DNA of 64,000 nucleotides, from positions 1,364,001-1,428,000 of the forward strand of contig NZ_JBHSCZ010000001.1 of NCBI RefSeq assembly GCF_042651465.1, in the 5' to 3' direction. This document shows, in pieces, positions 8,331 through 18,088 of this stretch (position 1 is its first letter; the number at the start of each line of letters is the position of its first letter). The notes beneath the pieces were generated by a model. It was given only the letters and a program-made list of their open reading frames with translations. It made no database searches and was not told the origin of the DNA. This DNA comes from Ferruginibacter yonginensis (GTDB taxonomy: Bacteria; Bacteroidota; Bacteroidia; Chitinophagales; Chitinophagaceae). The position numbers and the translations under genes were made by a program.

Positions 8331-9329
8331 CTATGGAAATTTTCTAAAAACGAGGTAACGCAATAAAATTTCTATGAGTAAAAAAAAGGCTGCTCCAATG
8401 GCAAAAGGTAAAAATTTATCAGTAAAACGGGTAGTGGTGGTAATTTCAATTTTCGATTTTTCGAGGGCATCAATAGTAGCGTAAATGCCATTGAGCCCTT
8501 CATTATCTTTTGCCCTAAAATACCGTCCACCTGTTTCAGTAGCAATTTGGGTTAGTAGTTTTTCATCAATAGAAACCTTTACAGATTGCATTTGAACACC
8601 CAAAGGCGTTTGCACTGGCTGTGGCGCTAGGCCATCAGTACCTACACCAATGGTATACACTTTTACACCAAAAGCTTTGGCAATTTCTTTAGCTGTTTTT
8701 GGGTCAATTAAACCGCCATTATTTTCACCATCAGTTAATAACACCACAATTTTTGAGGCCGTTTTACTGTTACGTAGCCGATCAATACTGGTGCTTAAGC
8801 CAGAACCTATGGCTGTACCATCTTCTAATAAACCATTGTGAATGTTTTGAATAGAGGCTATAAGCACATTATGATCTGTAGTTAAGGGGCATTGGGTAAA
8901 GCTTTCGCCAGCAAAAATTACCACACCTATTCTATCTGTAGTACGTTTGTTCACAAAATCAATAGCTACGGCTTTAGCAGCTTCTAAACGGTTAGGGGTA
9001 AGGTCTTGAGCGGTCATACTACCACTCACATCAATACATAACATAATATCAATGCCTTCGCCTTCAGCATGCTGTTCATCGTTACGGGTTTGTGGGTTAG
9101 CCAATGCTACTATAATACAAGCTATGGCCAATAAACGAAATACAAAAGGTGTATGCCGCATACTTGCTTTAAAAGAACCTAACCCCTTTGCCGAAGTTGT
9201 TGATACTTTTATAGCTGCCGTTTGCTTATTATTTTTTATGTACCAAAAAATAAGTATTGGTATCAATAAAAACAACGCAAAAAAATAAGGTTGTGCAAAA
9301 ATGATATTTTGAAAATAATCGAAAACCAA
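8331..9329 (-). CDS. batA: BatA-like von Willebrand factor A protein
   Basis: This 332-residue protein has N-terminal membrane helices, a VWA domain with an intact MIDAS motif (DVSGSM, about residue 95), LLTDGENNGG further on, and a C-terminal membrane helix. That is the layout of Bacteroides aerotolerance protein BatA. It is anchored in the inner membrane with the VWA domain probably periplasmic. It is the last Bat gene of a MoxR-DUF58-BatD-like-BatA operon, with only 2 bp between it and the upstream gene. Confidence 0.85.
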   Translation of the reverse strand: MVFDYFQNIIFAQPYFFALFLLIPILIFWYIKNNKQTAAIKVSTTSAKGLGSFKASMRHTPFVFRLLAIACIIVALANPQTRNDEQHAEGEGIDIMLCIDVSGSMTAQDLTPNRLEAAKAVAIDFVNKRTTDRIGVVIFAGESFTQCPLTTDHNVLIASIQNIHNGLLEDGTAIGSGLSTSIDRLRNSKTASKIVVLLTDGENNGGLIDPKTAKEIAKAFGVKVYTIGVGTDGLAPQPVQTPLGVQMQSVKVSIDEKLLTQIATETGGRYFRAKDNEGLNGIYATIDALEKSKIEITTTTRFTDKFLPFAIGAAFFLLIEILLRYLVFRKFP

Positions 9330-9331
9330 GG

Positions 9332-10255
9332 TTATTGTTTAAGAGATGATTGTTCTATTTCGTTGATGGTATTTTTTAAAAACGATAGTGCTACTTCGTT
9401 TTCTGTATAGCTCGGGTGATACTTAGCAAACTTAACTGCATCGCCTGTTTGCAGTGCTTCTGCCGTTTGTGCTGCGGTGGTTGCTTGCAAAGCCATGTTT
9501 TGCAAGGTACGCAACACTTCAGCCGTAGTGCTACTTTGTAAATTAGCTTTACTTTTTTTGCTACAATAATTTTTAAAAATGGTCGCTAATGATGTATGGT
9601 ATTGTTTGGTAGATATACTTGCGTTTTCATTCGCTTTTTGTAGTTGCGCTAACGCCTCCATAGCTTCTTCATAAGCTGATAAAGCATTTGATAATACGGG
9701 TTTATTTTTTTTACGTTTGATGATGTATCGTATAATAAAGAAAAGCAATACCATACCCACCAATATAGCAGCACCAACATATACCCAAAACCAATCAAAA
9801 AATTCAACCTCTACAATTGATTTAATATCACGTGGGGTACCATTTTTATCAAGTGGCATGTAACCTACATTCACCCTAAAAGTATCAGTATACAATACTT
9901 GCGATGCGGTGTTAAGGTGATTTATTTTATAACTCAATGGAGGAAAGGTCCACGAGCCAGAATCGAAACTGGTAAAAATAATTTTTTGTTGCCATTGGTA
10001 TTGCCCATTTTTATCAACAGTATCAACAGCCGTTTTTTGAACAACATCAAAATGTGATAAACTATCAGGTATATTGAATGCAACCTTATAAGTTTGATCA
10101 GGTAAGTTTATGCTGAACTGGTAGGTAATTTGTTCACCTATCAAAATATCTTTTTTATCAACAGCAGTTTGCATGGTTTGTGCCGAAGCCCATTTGACAA
10201 TAAAACAAATGCAGCACAACAACATCAATTTTATATATTTATTGATTAGACCCAT
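9332..10255 (-). CDS. BatD/DUF4381-like signal-anchored protein of the MoxR operon
   Basis: I choose the ATG at 10255 (MGLINKYIKLML). The only upstream in-frame start is a TTG overlapping the DUF58 gene. A signal peptide ending near WASA leads into a beta-sandwich region of about 130 residues. Then come a membrane helix (WVYVGAAILVGMVLLFFIIRY) and a cytoplasmic helical tail. This is the usual partner between DUF58 and VWA proteins in such operons, probably linking periplasmic and cytoplasmic parts. Family assignment rests largely on order and topology. Confidence 0.6.
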   Translation of the reverse strand: MGLINKYIKLMLLCCICFIVKWASAQTMQTAVDKKDILIGEQITYQFSINLPDQTYKVAFNIPDSLSHFDVVQKTAVDTVDKNGQYQWQQKIIFTSFDSGSWTFPPLSYKINHLNTASQVLYTDTFRVNVGYMPLDKNGTPRDIKSIVEVEFFDWFWVYVGAAILVGMVLLFFIIRYIIKRKKNKPVLSNALSAYEEAMEALAQLQKANENASISTKQYHTSLATIFKNYCSKKSKANLQSSTTAEVLRTLQNMALQATTAAQTAEALQTGDAVKFAKYHPSYTENEVALSFLKNTINEIEQSSLKQ

Positions 10256-10262
10256 ACTTTTA

Positions 10263-11204
10263 TTACTTTCTTTTAGCAAAAAACTGTTGTAAAATTTTTA
10301 CGTAATCATCATCGGTTCGTATGTGCAACAAATCGGCCCCAGCTTTTTTAAACGAAGTTTTGCAAATATCAGTTTGCTCAAAAAAGTGTTGTTGATAATG
10401 ATACCGAACGGCTGCGTTATCACTATCTACCCACGTGAGCTTACCTGATTCACTATCCTGCAAGGGTAATAAGCCAGCCATGGGTAATTGCATATCCATT
10501 TTATCGTACACTTTTAAACCAATTACATCATGCTTTTTACCAATTACTTTCAAATCATTTTCGTAGCCGGTAGCCAAAAAATCACTTAAAATAAATGCAA
10601 TACTTTTTTGACGGGTAGTGTTATTAAAATACTTGATGGCTTCATCAATATCAGTACCAGTTGATATAGGTTGAATACCAAGCAAAGTACGAACTATAAA
10701 CAAGGCATGTGCCCTTCCTTTTTTTGCAGGGATATATTGTTCTACTTTATCACTAAAAAATATAACACCTACTTTATCATTATTATTGACAGCGCTAAAT
10801 GCAATGATAGCCGCCATTTCAATAATTAAATCTTTTTTACGTTTGCCAACGGTTCCAAATAAATTGCTAGTGCTCGTATCTACCATGAGCATCAACGTAA
10901 GTTCTCTTTCTTCTTCAAAAACTTTTGAAAAAGGTGTTGAAAAACGAGCACTTACGTTCCAATCAATAAACCTTACATCATCTCCAGCGCTGTATTCTTT
11001 TACTTCTCTAAAGCTCATACCCTTGCCTTTAAAGGCTGAATGGTATTCGCCAGTAAATAAATGGGTTGTAATTTTTTTACTTTTAATTTCGAGCTCTCTT
11101 ACTTTTTTTAAAATAGCAGCAGTAGCATCATTATTGGTAGATGCTTGTTGTATGGGTGTGTTTGGCACCGCTGCTGCATTTTTTTTTGAAGTAAAGAATT
11201 TCAT
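10263..11204 (-). CDS. DUF58 domain protein
   Basis: This 313-residue cytoplasmic protein contains the DUF58 core (GKGMSFREVKEYSAGDDVRF, then IDWNVSARF) followed by a degenerate VWA-like fold (LMLMVDTSTSN). DUF58 proteins are encoded with MoxR ATPases across bacteria and are thought to be their substrates or partners. The gene starts 12 bp after moxR and runs into the BatD-like gene. Confidence 0.88.
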   Translation of the reverse strand: MKFFTSKKNAAAVPNTPIQQASTNNDATAAILKKVRELEIKSKKITTHLFTGEYHSAFKGKGMSFREVKEYSAGDDVRFIDWNVSARFSTPFSKVFEEERELTLMLMVDTSTSNLFGTVGKRKKDLIIEMAAIIAFSAVNNNDKVGVIFFSDKVEQYIPAKKGRAHALFIVRTLLGIQPISTGTDIDEAIKYFNNTTRQKSIAFILSDFLATGYENDLKVIGKKHDVIGLKVYDKMDMQLPMAGLLPLQDSESGKLTWVDSDNAAVRYHYQQHFFEQTDICKTSFKKAGADLLHIRTDDDYVKILQQFFAKRK

Positions 11205-11216
11205 TTTTGTAAATAA

Positions 11217-12218
11217 TTAAGGTACCATTACTGCTTTTAAAATTTCGTCAATCACATTCTCTACATTGATATTTTCAGCTTCCGCTTCGTAGGTTAAGCC
11301 AATACGATGGCGTAGAATATCTTTACAAACATTACGAACATCTTCTGGCACCACATAACCACGTTTATTTAAAAATGCATAGGCTTTTGCTGCCAATGTA
11401 AGGTTAATGCTTGCTCGTGGTGAACCGCCAAAACCAATGAGTGGCTTTAATTTTTGCAAATTGTATTTCTCCGGAAAACGTGTAGCAAATACAATATCTA
11501 AAATATAGTTTTCAATTTTTTCATCAACATATACCTGACGAACCAACTCTTTAGCCGCAATAATTTCTGATGCTGATGCTACTGCATTGATGGTAGGTGC
11601 TACCAACCCTTGTGTATTTTGCCTAATAATTAATTGCTCTTCGGTTTTTGAGGGATACCCTACCACTACTTTCAACATAAAACGATCCACTTGTGCTTCG
11701 GGTAATGGATAAGTACCTTCTTGCTCAATAGGGTTTTGCGTTGCCAATACTAAAAAAGGCTCTTGTAATTTATAACTGGCATCACCAATGGTTACTTGTC
11801 GCTCCTGCATGGCTTCTAGCAAAGCACTTTGCACTTTTGCCGGGGCTCTGTTAATTTCATCTGCTAAAATAAAATTGGCAAAAATGGGACCCTTACGCAC
11901 ATAAAATTCATTTTTGCTTTGGTTGTAAATCATAGTACCAATTACATCAGCTGGCAATAAATCTGGCGTAAATTGAATTCTACTAAATTGGGCATGTATG
12001 GTTTGTGACAATGATTTTATAGCCAATGTTTTCGCCAAGCCGGGCACACCTTCTAACAATACATGTCCGTTACTTAACATACCAATCATGAGCCGCTCTA
12101 CCATGGTTTGTTGCCCTACAATTACTTTACTCAACTCATCGTTGATACGACTCACAAAACCTGCTGCATGATTAATTTTTTCGTTCAACAGGCGAATATC
12201 TTCTGCGGTTTGTAACAT
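11217..12218 (-). CDS. MoxR family AAA+ ATPase
   Basis: This 333-residue ATPase has Walker A GVPGLAKT (about residue 58), Walker B ILADEINRAPAK (about 120) and sensor region ATQNPIEQEGTYPLPEAQ. That is the MoxR signature. MoxR ATPases act as chaperones for VWA proteins. It is the first gene of the operon that continues with DUF58, BatD-like and BatA. A GCAAATTTGC palindrome sits about 25 bp upstream of its start. Confidence 0.93.
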   Translation of the reverse strand: MLQTAEDIRLLNEKINHAAGFVSRINDELSKVIVGQQTMVERLMIGMLSNGHVLLEGVPGLAKTLAIKSLSQTIHAQFSRIQFTPDLLPADVIGTMIYNQSKNEFYVRKGPIFANFILADEINRAPAKVQSALLEAMQERQVTIGDASYKLQEPFLVLATQNPIEQEGTYPLPEAQVDRFMLKVVVGYPSKTEEQLIIRQNTQGLVAPTINAVASASEIIAAKELVRQVYVDEKIENYILDIVFATRFPEKYNLQKLKPLIGFGGSPRASINLTLAAKAYAFLNKRGYVVPEDVRNVCKDILRHRIGLTYEAEAENINVENVIDEILKAVMVP

Positions 12219-12372
12219 ATGCTATGTATAAATTTAAACTGATGCAAATTTGCAGTATAAGCTCATAAGAATAATGCCTTACAACATTTTTGCAACAAAA
12301 TGTTTGTTAATATTTTATGTTCAAGTAATTGTATTGGTTTGATTGTATTCAAAAATGTGACCAAACATACCA

Positions 12373-14055
12373 TCAACTCAAATATTTTCCTACAATGGGC
12401 ATGCGCCTACCAACACCAAAGGCTTTGGGCGATACCCTTATTATGGGACAAAACTGGTTACGTTTGTATTCATTTACGTTCACCATTTTTAACACCCTAT
12501 CAACTAAAGCTGCATCAAAACCTAGTGCTTTAATTTGTGCAGGATCTTTCTGTAATTCAATATATTGGTACAACACCGCATCTAACACCGCATACTCAGG
12601 TAAGCTATCGCTATCTTTTTGACCTGGTCGCAACTCTGCACTCGGTGGCTTGGTAATAATATTGTTAGGAATAACTTCTTTATGCCGATTAATGTAAGCA
12701 GCCAATTCATATATCTGCACTTTATAACAATCGCCTAACACACCAATACCGCCAGCCATATCGCCATACAAAGTGCCGTAACCAGTGGCTAATTCACTTT
12801 TGTTAGATGTGTTTAATAAAATATACCCAAACTTATTGGCAATAGCCATGAGTAAGTTACCCCTGCTGCGACTTTGTATATTTTCTTCGGCAATGCTAAA
12901 GGGTAAATCTTTAAACAAGGGTGATAGTGTTTGTAAAAAAGATTCGTACACATTTTCAATAGGCATTACATGGTATTCGTTTTGTAAATTTTTGCTCAGC
13001 TGTGTAGCATCATCAACCGAATGACCTGTTGAGTACGGCGAAGGCATTAAAATGGCAGTAACATTTTCAGGACCTAATGCTTCGCAAGCCAATGCTAATG
13101 TTACAGCACTATCAATACCACCACTACTACCTATTATTGCTTTTTTAAAACCCATTTTACCGAAATAATCTTTTATACCGAGTATCAATGCTTGGTAAAT
13201 GGCTTCCATATTTAAGGCTGCTTGTAAAGTAGCCGGTACTAATTCTTTATCGGGTACATTGGTAGCTTGTTGCAACACTTGTCCTTCAATAGTACCATCA
13301 TCATTCAATACAAAAGCATGAGCATCTTCTTTAAATGAAGCTAGTTTGCCACATAGGTTTGCATGCTTATCAAACACCAATGAGTTACCATCAAATACAA
13401 TTTCTGTTTGGCTACCAACACCATTGCAATAAAAAAGGGGGATTTTATATTTGAGTACATTGGCTTTTACGGCGGCATGCCTGTCTTCATCATGCGTATA
13501 ATCAAACGGTGATGCAGATAAATTCAGCATCACATCTGGCTGTAACGCCATTAACTGGTCCATCGGACAAACTGTGTACAGTGGATTATCGCCTAAGTTC
13601 CAAATATCTTCACAAATAGTAACGGCTAGTTTTTTGCCTTTATAGTGCACAATATTCCATGTAGTTGCTGGTTCAAAATAACGGTCTTCATCAAACACAT
13701 CATAAGTAGGCAAACAAGTTTTATGTATAATTTGTTGTACTTTTTTATCAACCAAAAAGTAAGCTGCGTTGTATAAATCTTTTCCTTGAAAGGCTTCGTT
13801 TTTATGAGGAGCACCTACTAAAACAGCAATACCATCAGCATGTGTAGCAATGTTTTCAATGGCTTTGTTGCATTTTTGAATAAAATCATTGAAATATAAA
13901 AAATCTCTTGGCGGATAGCCACACACTGCAAGTTCACTGAATAATACCAAATCGGCTCCCTCTTTTTTGGCTATTGAAATGGCCTCAATTATTTTTTGTG
14001 TATTGGCTTCAATATTACCTATGTGATAGTTCTGTTGTGCTAAATATATTTTCAT
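12373..14055 (-). CDS. nadE: Glutamine-dependent NAD+ synthase
   Basis: NadE makes NAD+ from deamido-NAD+, ATP and glutamine. The 560-residue two-domain form is visible. The N-terminal nitrilase domain has its Glu-Lys-Cys triad in FSELAVCGYPP, HKTCLPTYDVF and ICEDIWN. The C-terminal synthetase has the PP-loop SSGGIDSAVTLALA (about residue 310). Its own nitrilase domain means it can use glutamine rather than ammonia. It is transcribed divergently from gldB. The NAD pathway gene nadC lies about 3 kb away. Confidence 0.94.
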   Translation of the reverse strand: MKIYLAQQNYHIGNIEANTQKIIEAISIAKKEGADLVLFSELAVCGYPPRDFLYFNDFIQKCNKAIENIATHADGIAVLVGAPHKNEAFQGKDLYNAAYFLVDKKVQQIIHKTCLPTYDVFDEDRYFEPATTWNIVHYKGKKLAVTICEDIWNLGDNPLYTVCPMDQLMALQPDVMLNLSASPFDYTHDEDRHAAVKANVLKYKIPLFYCNGVGSQTEIVFDGNSLVFDKHANLCGKLASFKEDAHAFVLNDDGTIEGQVLQQATNVPDKELVPATLQAALNMEAIYQALILGIKDYFGKMGFKKAIIGSSGGIDSAVTLALACEALGPENVTAILMPSPYSTGHSVDDATQLSKNLQNEYHVMPIENVYESFLQTLSPLFKDLPFSIAEENIQSRSRGNLLMAIANKFGYILLNTSNKSELATGYGTLYGDMAGGIGVLGDCYKVQIYELAAYINRHKEVIPNNIITKPPSAELRPGQKDSDSLPEYAVLDAVLYQYIELQKDPAQIKALGFDAALVDRVLKMVNVNEYKRNQFCPIIRVSPKAFGVGRRMPIVGKYLS

Positions 14056-14134
14056 GTTCAGTAATCTGTTAATTCAATATTAACTTTACGTTGAAAAAGT
14101 TTTTATTTGTTTTGTAAAGTTAAATATTCAATGT

Positions 14135-15145
14135 ATGCGTTTTATAATTAGTTTGATATTACTGGCTGTGTTATTTTCATGCAACAACCAACATAAAATA
14201 CCCGACGTTAGTAATGTAAAAGTAACATTAACTACACAGCGTTTTGAACAATCTTTTTTTAGCATTGATACGAACCAAATAATACCACAGGTTGATGCCC
14301 TTATTGCAAAATACCCATCGTTCGGTGAAAATTTTATGGGTACTATTTTAGGGTTAGATCCTAAATGGTCTGCCGATACCACGGCGTTATTTTTAAAACA
14401 GTTTATTGTGTTCAACAAAACGGTATATGATACATCACAAAAGCTTTTCAGCGATTTTTCAACCTACGAAGCACAAATTAAAAAAGCACTTCAGTTTGTA
14501 AAATATTACTACCCACAATACAAAATACCTACAAAAATCATCACCTATATTGGACCGGCTGATGGCTACGGCGACATTTTAGATGAAGATGTTTTTTATG
14601 TAGGATTGCATGCACATTTGGGAGCCAACTTTGCCATGTACAAAACGGGTATGGTACAAGAAATTTATCCTGATTACATTACTGCTCGTTTTACGCCAGA
14701 TTATATTGTGGTAAACTGTATGAAGAATATTGTACTAGATATGTACCCTGAAAAAAATGAAGACAAACGCTTGTTAATTCAAATGATTGAAAAAGGTAAA
14801 CGCTTGTATTTACTCAATAAGTTTTTACCAGAAACACCCGAGCACCAACTTATTGGCTACACCGTTGCACAATTAAAAGATTGCTACGAACATGAAGCAG
14901 TCATTTGGAATTTATTTACCCAAAATAATTTTTTACAAACGGCCGATAATAATTTAATTAAAAACTACGTATCAGAAGGCCCCAAAACTGCTGAGCTTGG
15001 AGAAAAAGCACCAGGCAATATTGGTTCATTTGCTGGTTGGCAAATTGTAAAAAAGTATATGCAAAATAATACGGAAGTAAAACTTGATAGCCTAATGCGT
15101 ATGGACTGTGAAAAGTTATACCAAACTACCAAATACAAACCTTAA
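14135..15145 (+). CDS. gldB: Gliding motility lipoprotein GldB
   Basis: This 336-residue lipoprotein has lipobox LFSC at residues 13-16. It carries the GldB-type text FGENFMGTILGLDP and IYPDYITARFTPDYIVVNCM, with the GSFAGWQIVKKYM region near the end. GldB is required for gliding and T9SS function in Flavobacterium. Many non-gliding Bacteroidota keep it, so motility cannot be concluded. Its stop codon abuts the stop of the convergent desaturase gene with no base between. Confidence 0.88.
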   Translation: MRFIISLILLAVLFSCNNQHKIPDVSNVKVTLTTQRFEQSFFSIDTNQIIPQVDALIAKYPSFGENFMGTILGLDPKWSADTTALFLKQFIVFNKTVYDTSQKLFSDFSTYEAQIKKALQFVKYYYPQYKIPTKIITYIGPADGYGDILDEDVFYVGLHAHLGANFAMYKTGMVQEIYPDYITARFTPDYIVVNCMKNIVLDMYPEKNEDKRLLIQMIEKGKRLYLLNKFLPETPEHQLIGYTVAQLKDCYEHEAVIWNLFTQNNFLQTADNNLIKNYVSEGPKTAELGEKAPGNIGSFAGWQIVKKYMQNNTEVKLDSLMRMDCEKLYQTTKYKP

Positions 15146-16255
15146 TTAAGCAGCTGCTTTTATTTGCATTTCATTTAATACACCTGGGCCTTTACCCAAA
15201 TCTCTCATTACCCTAAAATGCGAAGCTAAAGCTGAAAACATGGTTGGGTAATAATTGTATGGCATATTAAACTCAGCACATTTTTGTTGTACAATTTTGC
15301 TGATTGCAGGGTAATGTACGTGACTAATTTTTGGGAAAAGATGATGCTCTACTTGAAAATTTAACCCACCAACAAACCATGAAATTAATTTATTGTTCAT
15401 CGCAAAATTTGAGGTAGTTTTTAACTCATGCTCTGCCCAGGCACTTTCTAAATGTTTGGTTTCATCAAGAGCGATATGCTCAAACTCTGTATTTTCAACA
15501 ACGTGGGCTAATTGAAATACGTATGATAAAGTTAAACCTAAAGAAATGTTTGCAGCAAGGTAACCCAATATCCATGCGCCCCAACCCCAAACCATGATAG
15601 GAATTACCATAAACACCGTGATGTAGTAAATTTTGGTGGCCCAAAAAATGATATGGTTTTTAGTGTTGAGTTTCCAAGCTTCTGTTGTATAAATTTTACG
15701 GCTGAAGTATTTTGTAAAATCCATGATAAACACCCAAAAAATAACTGATAATGAGTAAGCAAACGACATATAAATGTGTTGCACTTTATGAGCTGGCACC
15801 CATTTTTGGCTTTCACATTGGCGAATGATAGGGCTTTTAGCAATATCATCATCAATACCATCAACATTGGTATAGGTATGGTGAATAATGTTGTGCTTTT
15901 GTTTCCAGAAATAAGAGCTTGCTCCTAAGAAATTTGCAGACAAACCTAAAAAATCGTTTAACGTGCTGTTAGGTGAGTAACTACCATGGTTAGCATCATG
16001 CATAACACTAAAGCCAATACCAGCCATTAATAAACCACCAAGCACACATAGTAAAATTGCAGGTAATGCACTGATGTTGGTTAACATCAACACCAAATAG
16101 ATACCTATAACACTGCTTAATAAAATAATGGTTTTTGAAAATAAACGCCAATCACCCGTTTTTGCTATTTTATTTTCGATAAAATAGGCATCCACACTAG
16201 CTTTTAGACTTTGAAAAAAAGCATTATCCTTGTTGTTAAAAACGAGTTTCGCCAT
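15146..16255 (-). CDS. Membrane fatty acid desaturase
   Basis: This 369-residue enzyme carries the three histidine boxes of di-iron acyl desaturases: HDANH (about residue 86), HNIIHH (about 121) and QVEHH (about 310), set among four or more membrane helices. The QVEHH form with Gln in box three resembles front-end/linoleoyl-CoA-type desaturases. Regiospecificity cannot be read from sequence. It acts in the inner membrane on acyl chains and probably adjusts fluidity. Confidence 0.88.
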   Translation of the reverse strand: MAKLVFNNKDNAFFQSLKASVDAYFIENKIAKTGDWRLFSKTIILLSSVIGIYLVLMLTNISALPAILLCVLGGLLMAGIGFSVMHDANHGSYSPNSTLNDFLGLSANFLGASSYFWKQKHNIIHHTYTNVDGIDDDIAKSPIIRQCESQKWVPAHKVQHIYMSFAYSLSVIFWVFIMDFTKYFSRKIYTTEAWKLNTKNHIIFWATKIYYITVFMVIPIMVWGWGAWILGYLAANISLGLTLSYVFQLAHVVENTEFEHIALDETKHLESAWAEHELKTTSNFAMNNKLISWFVGGLNFQVEHHLFPKISHVHYPAISKIVQQKCAEFNMPYNYYPTMFSALASHFRVMRDLGKGPGVLNEMQIKAAA

Positions 16256-16355
16256 AATAAATAACCTCTATGGTTTTTAAATTATAAAGTTGAAATTAAA
16301 TAAATTACTAATGATTGTTAGTATTTGCACTAAAGATACGTAAAAAAACAATTCG

Positions 16356-16742
16356 TTAGTTAAGCTTAAAAGGAGTAATCATTTCAAATGCAGGAATAGC
16401 CACCGTAAAAGTTTTTTTGTTGTGTACGTTTTCAAAGATGTAAGTGCCGTGCATTTTACCGGCATCTGAATTAAGGTTACAACCGCTTACATACTGGTAG
16501 CGGTCTTGCGGATCAATAACTGGTTTTAAACCTATAACACCTTCGCCTTCTACTTCACGTTTGGTGCCGTTGCTATCAAAAATAAACCAATGCCTGCTTA
16601 ATAATTTTATTGGGAAAACATTGTGATTTTGCATGGTTACTCTGTAAGCAAACATATATTCGCTATTAGCAGGATTGCTATACTCTGGCTGATAAAAAGT
16701 TTCAACACTTACCGTAACACCTTCTGTTATTTTGCTAACCAT
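16356..16742 (-). CDS. apaG: ApaG domain protein
   Basis: This single-domain immunoglobulin-like protein has the ApaG signatures YMFAYRVTMQNHN, SRHWFIFDSNG and YVSGCNLNSDAGKMHGTYIF. The ATG at 16742 is preferred; a GTG immediately upstream (16745) abuts the stop of the SUI1-like gene, so the pair is probably translationally coupled. ApaG is linked to Co2+/Mg2+ phenotypes in enterobacteria, but its molecular role is unclear. Confidence 0.9.
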   Translation of the reverse strand: MVSKITEGVTVSVETFYQPEYSNPANSEYMFAYRVTMQNHNVFPIKLLSRHWFIFDSNGTKREVEGEGVIGLKPVIDPQDRYQYVSGCNLNSDAGKMHGTYIFENVHNKKTFTVAIPAFEMITPFKLN

Positions 16743-16745
16743 CAC

Positions 16746-17087
16746 TTAAATTATTTTTGATTGCTTGTAACCATTTTTTAATAACCACTGCAAAATTTTT
16801 TCTCTATGATCGCCTTGTACTAAAATTTCATCATCTTTTACGGAACCACCAGTACCACAGGCTGTTTTCAATTGTTTACCAATGGCTTCTTTGTCAGCTT
16901 TTGTGCCTATAAAATTTTCAAGTAGGGTAACCATTTTACCGCCACGGTGCTTTTTATCTAACTTAATTTTAAGTTTCTGTTGTGCAGGAGGCAATGTGGC
17001 CTGCTCTGTACTTTCGTTTGTTTCAAATGAAAAGTTAGGATCAGTTGAATAAACAACGCCAGTATATGATTGATTTTTTTTTGACAT
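16746..17087 (-). CDS. SUI1/eIF1-like translation factor
   Basis: This 113-residue protein has a flexible N-terminus and a C-terminal SUI1 domain recognised by GTGGSVKDDEILVQGDHREK. Bacterial members (YciH type) resemble eukaryotic eIF1 and affect start-codon fidelity. The gene is immediately upstream of apaG on the same strand with no spacer. Confidence 0.88.
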   Translation of the reverse strand: MSKKNQSYTGVVYSTDPNFSFETNESTEQATLPPAQQKLKIKLDKKHRGGKMVTLLENFIGTKADKEAIGKQLKTACGTGGSVKDDEILVQGDHREKILQWLLKNGYKQSKII

Positions 17088-17146
17088 GATTTGCTGAACA
17101 ATAAACTAATTTATAAAATAGTAGCGTATTTACAAAAGATAAGCAA

Positions 17147-17998
17147 CTAAATAATAACTGCTTTTAAACTTAAATCTAAACTAACGGCTTGGTGTATTAC
17201 TGCACCACTTGAAATATAATCAACGCCAGTGGCTGCGTACTCCGTAATATTATCGTAATTAATACCACCGCTTGCTTCTGTTTCGTATTTACCATCTATT
17301 AATTGTACAGCTTCAACAATACGTTCGGGTGAAAAATTATCTAACATAATTCTATCTACCTTACCTATGGCCAAAACCTTTTTAACATCATCAATACTTC
17401 TGGTTTCAACCTCAATTTTAAGGGATAATTTATTTTGCTGAACGTAATCAAATGCCTTGTTAATAGCGTTTTCAATACCACCGCTATAGTCAATATGGTT
17501 ATCTTTCAACATTATCATATCGTACAAACCAATACGATGGTTGGTACCACCACCAATACGAACAGCTTGTTTTTCTAACAGCCTAAAATTGGGCGTAGTT
17601 TTACGAGTATCTAACAATTTGGTTTTGTAACCAGCTAGTTTAGCAACATATTTATGTGTAAGTGTTGCTATGCCGCTCATACGTTGCATGGTATTTAATA
17701 CCAAACGTTCACATTGTAAAATGGTATGCACTTTAGCTAATACCTCAAAAGCAATATCACCCACTTGCATAGCATCACCATCTTTTTTAAATGCAGTAAA
17801 AACAGCATTGGGTTGTACTTGTTTAAAAATAGCTTCAGCAACATCTACACCTGCCAAAATACCCTCTTGCTTAACTTTTAATATGGCTTTTCCGTTGGCA
17901 TTGGCATCAATAGCAGCTAATGTAGAATGATCACCATCGCCAATATCTTCTTTTAAAGCATTTGTTATTAATTGATGTAAAGCTTCGTTGTATGTCAT
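17147..17998 (-). CDS. nadC: Nicotinate-nucleotide pyrophosphorylase (carboxylating)
   Basis: NadC converts quinolinate and PRPP to nicotinate mononucleotide. Family text includes ERLVLNTMQRMSGIATLT, DTRKTTPNFRLLEKQAVRIG, GGTNHRIGLYDMIMLKDNH and ASGGI near the C-terminus. I place the start at the ATG at 17998 (MTYNEALHQ). A longer form would reach upstream of the -7 box. A TAACTTTG box lies 5 nt before this ATG, so the message is probably leaderless. Confidence 0.92.
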   Translation of the reverse strand: MTYNEALHQLITNALKEDIGDGDHSTLAAIDANANGKAILKVKQEGILAGVDVAEAIFKQVQPNAVFTAFKKDGDAMQVGDIAFEVLAKVHTILQCERLVLNTMQRMSGIATLTHKYVAKLAGYKTKLLDTRKTTPNFRLLEKQAVRIGGGTNHRIGLYDMIMLKDNHIDYSGGIENAINKAFDYVQQNKLSLKIEVETRSIDDVKKVLAIGKVDRIMLDNFSPERIVEAVQLIDGKYETEASGGINYDNITEYAATGVDYISSGAVIHQAVSLDLSLKAVII

Positions 17999-18003
17999 GC
18001 TTA

Positions 18004-18011
18004 CAAAGTTA
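18004..18011 (-). promoter_or_regulatory. TAnnTTTG -7 box of nadC
   Basis: On the minus strand TAACTTTG is followed by five bases and then the nadC ATG. This also supports the shorter start, because a longer protein would begin upstream of its own promoter. Confidence 0.6.
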
Positions 18012-18046
18012 AGTGGCACATATATTCAAAAAAGTTAAATGCAAAA

Positions 18047-18073
18047 AAAAGCTCCTTCTGTGAAGGAGCTTTT
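18047..18073 (-). terminator. Rho-independent terminator of the DUF4783 gene
   Basis: A perfect 12-bp stem (18047-18058 with 18062-18073) with a 3-nt loop is followed on the minus strand by a run of T (A-run 18043-18050 on the plus strand). It lies just downstream of the DUF4783 gene. Confidence 0.88.
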
Positions 18074-18088
18074 ATAAAGTTGATGTGT

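Noticed and set aside
12244..12253. GCAAATTTGC palindrome upstream of moxR as a regulator site
   Set aside because: Short AT-rich palindromes are common in this DNA, and no second copy or promoter arrangement supports it.
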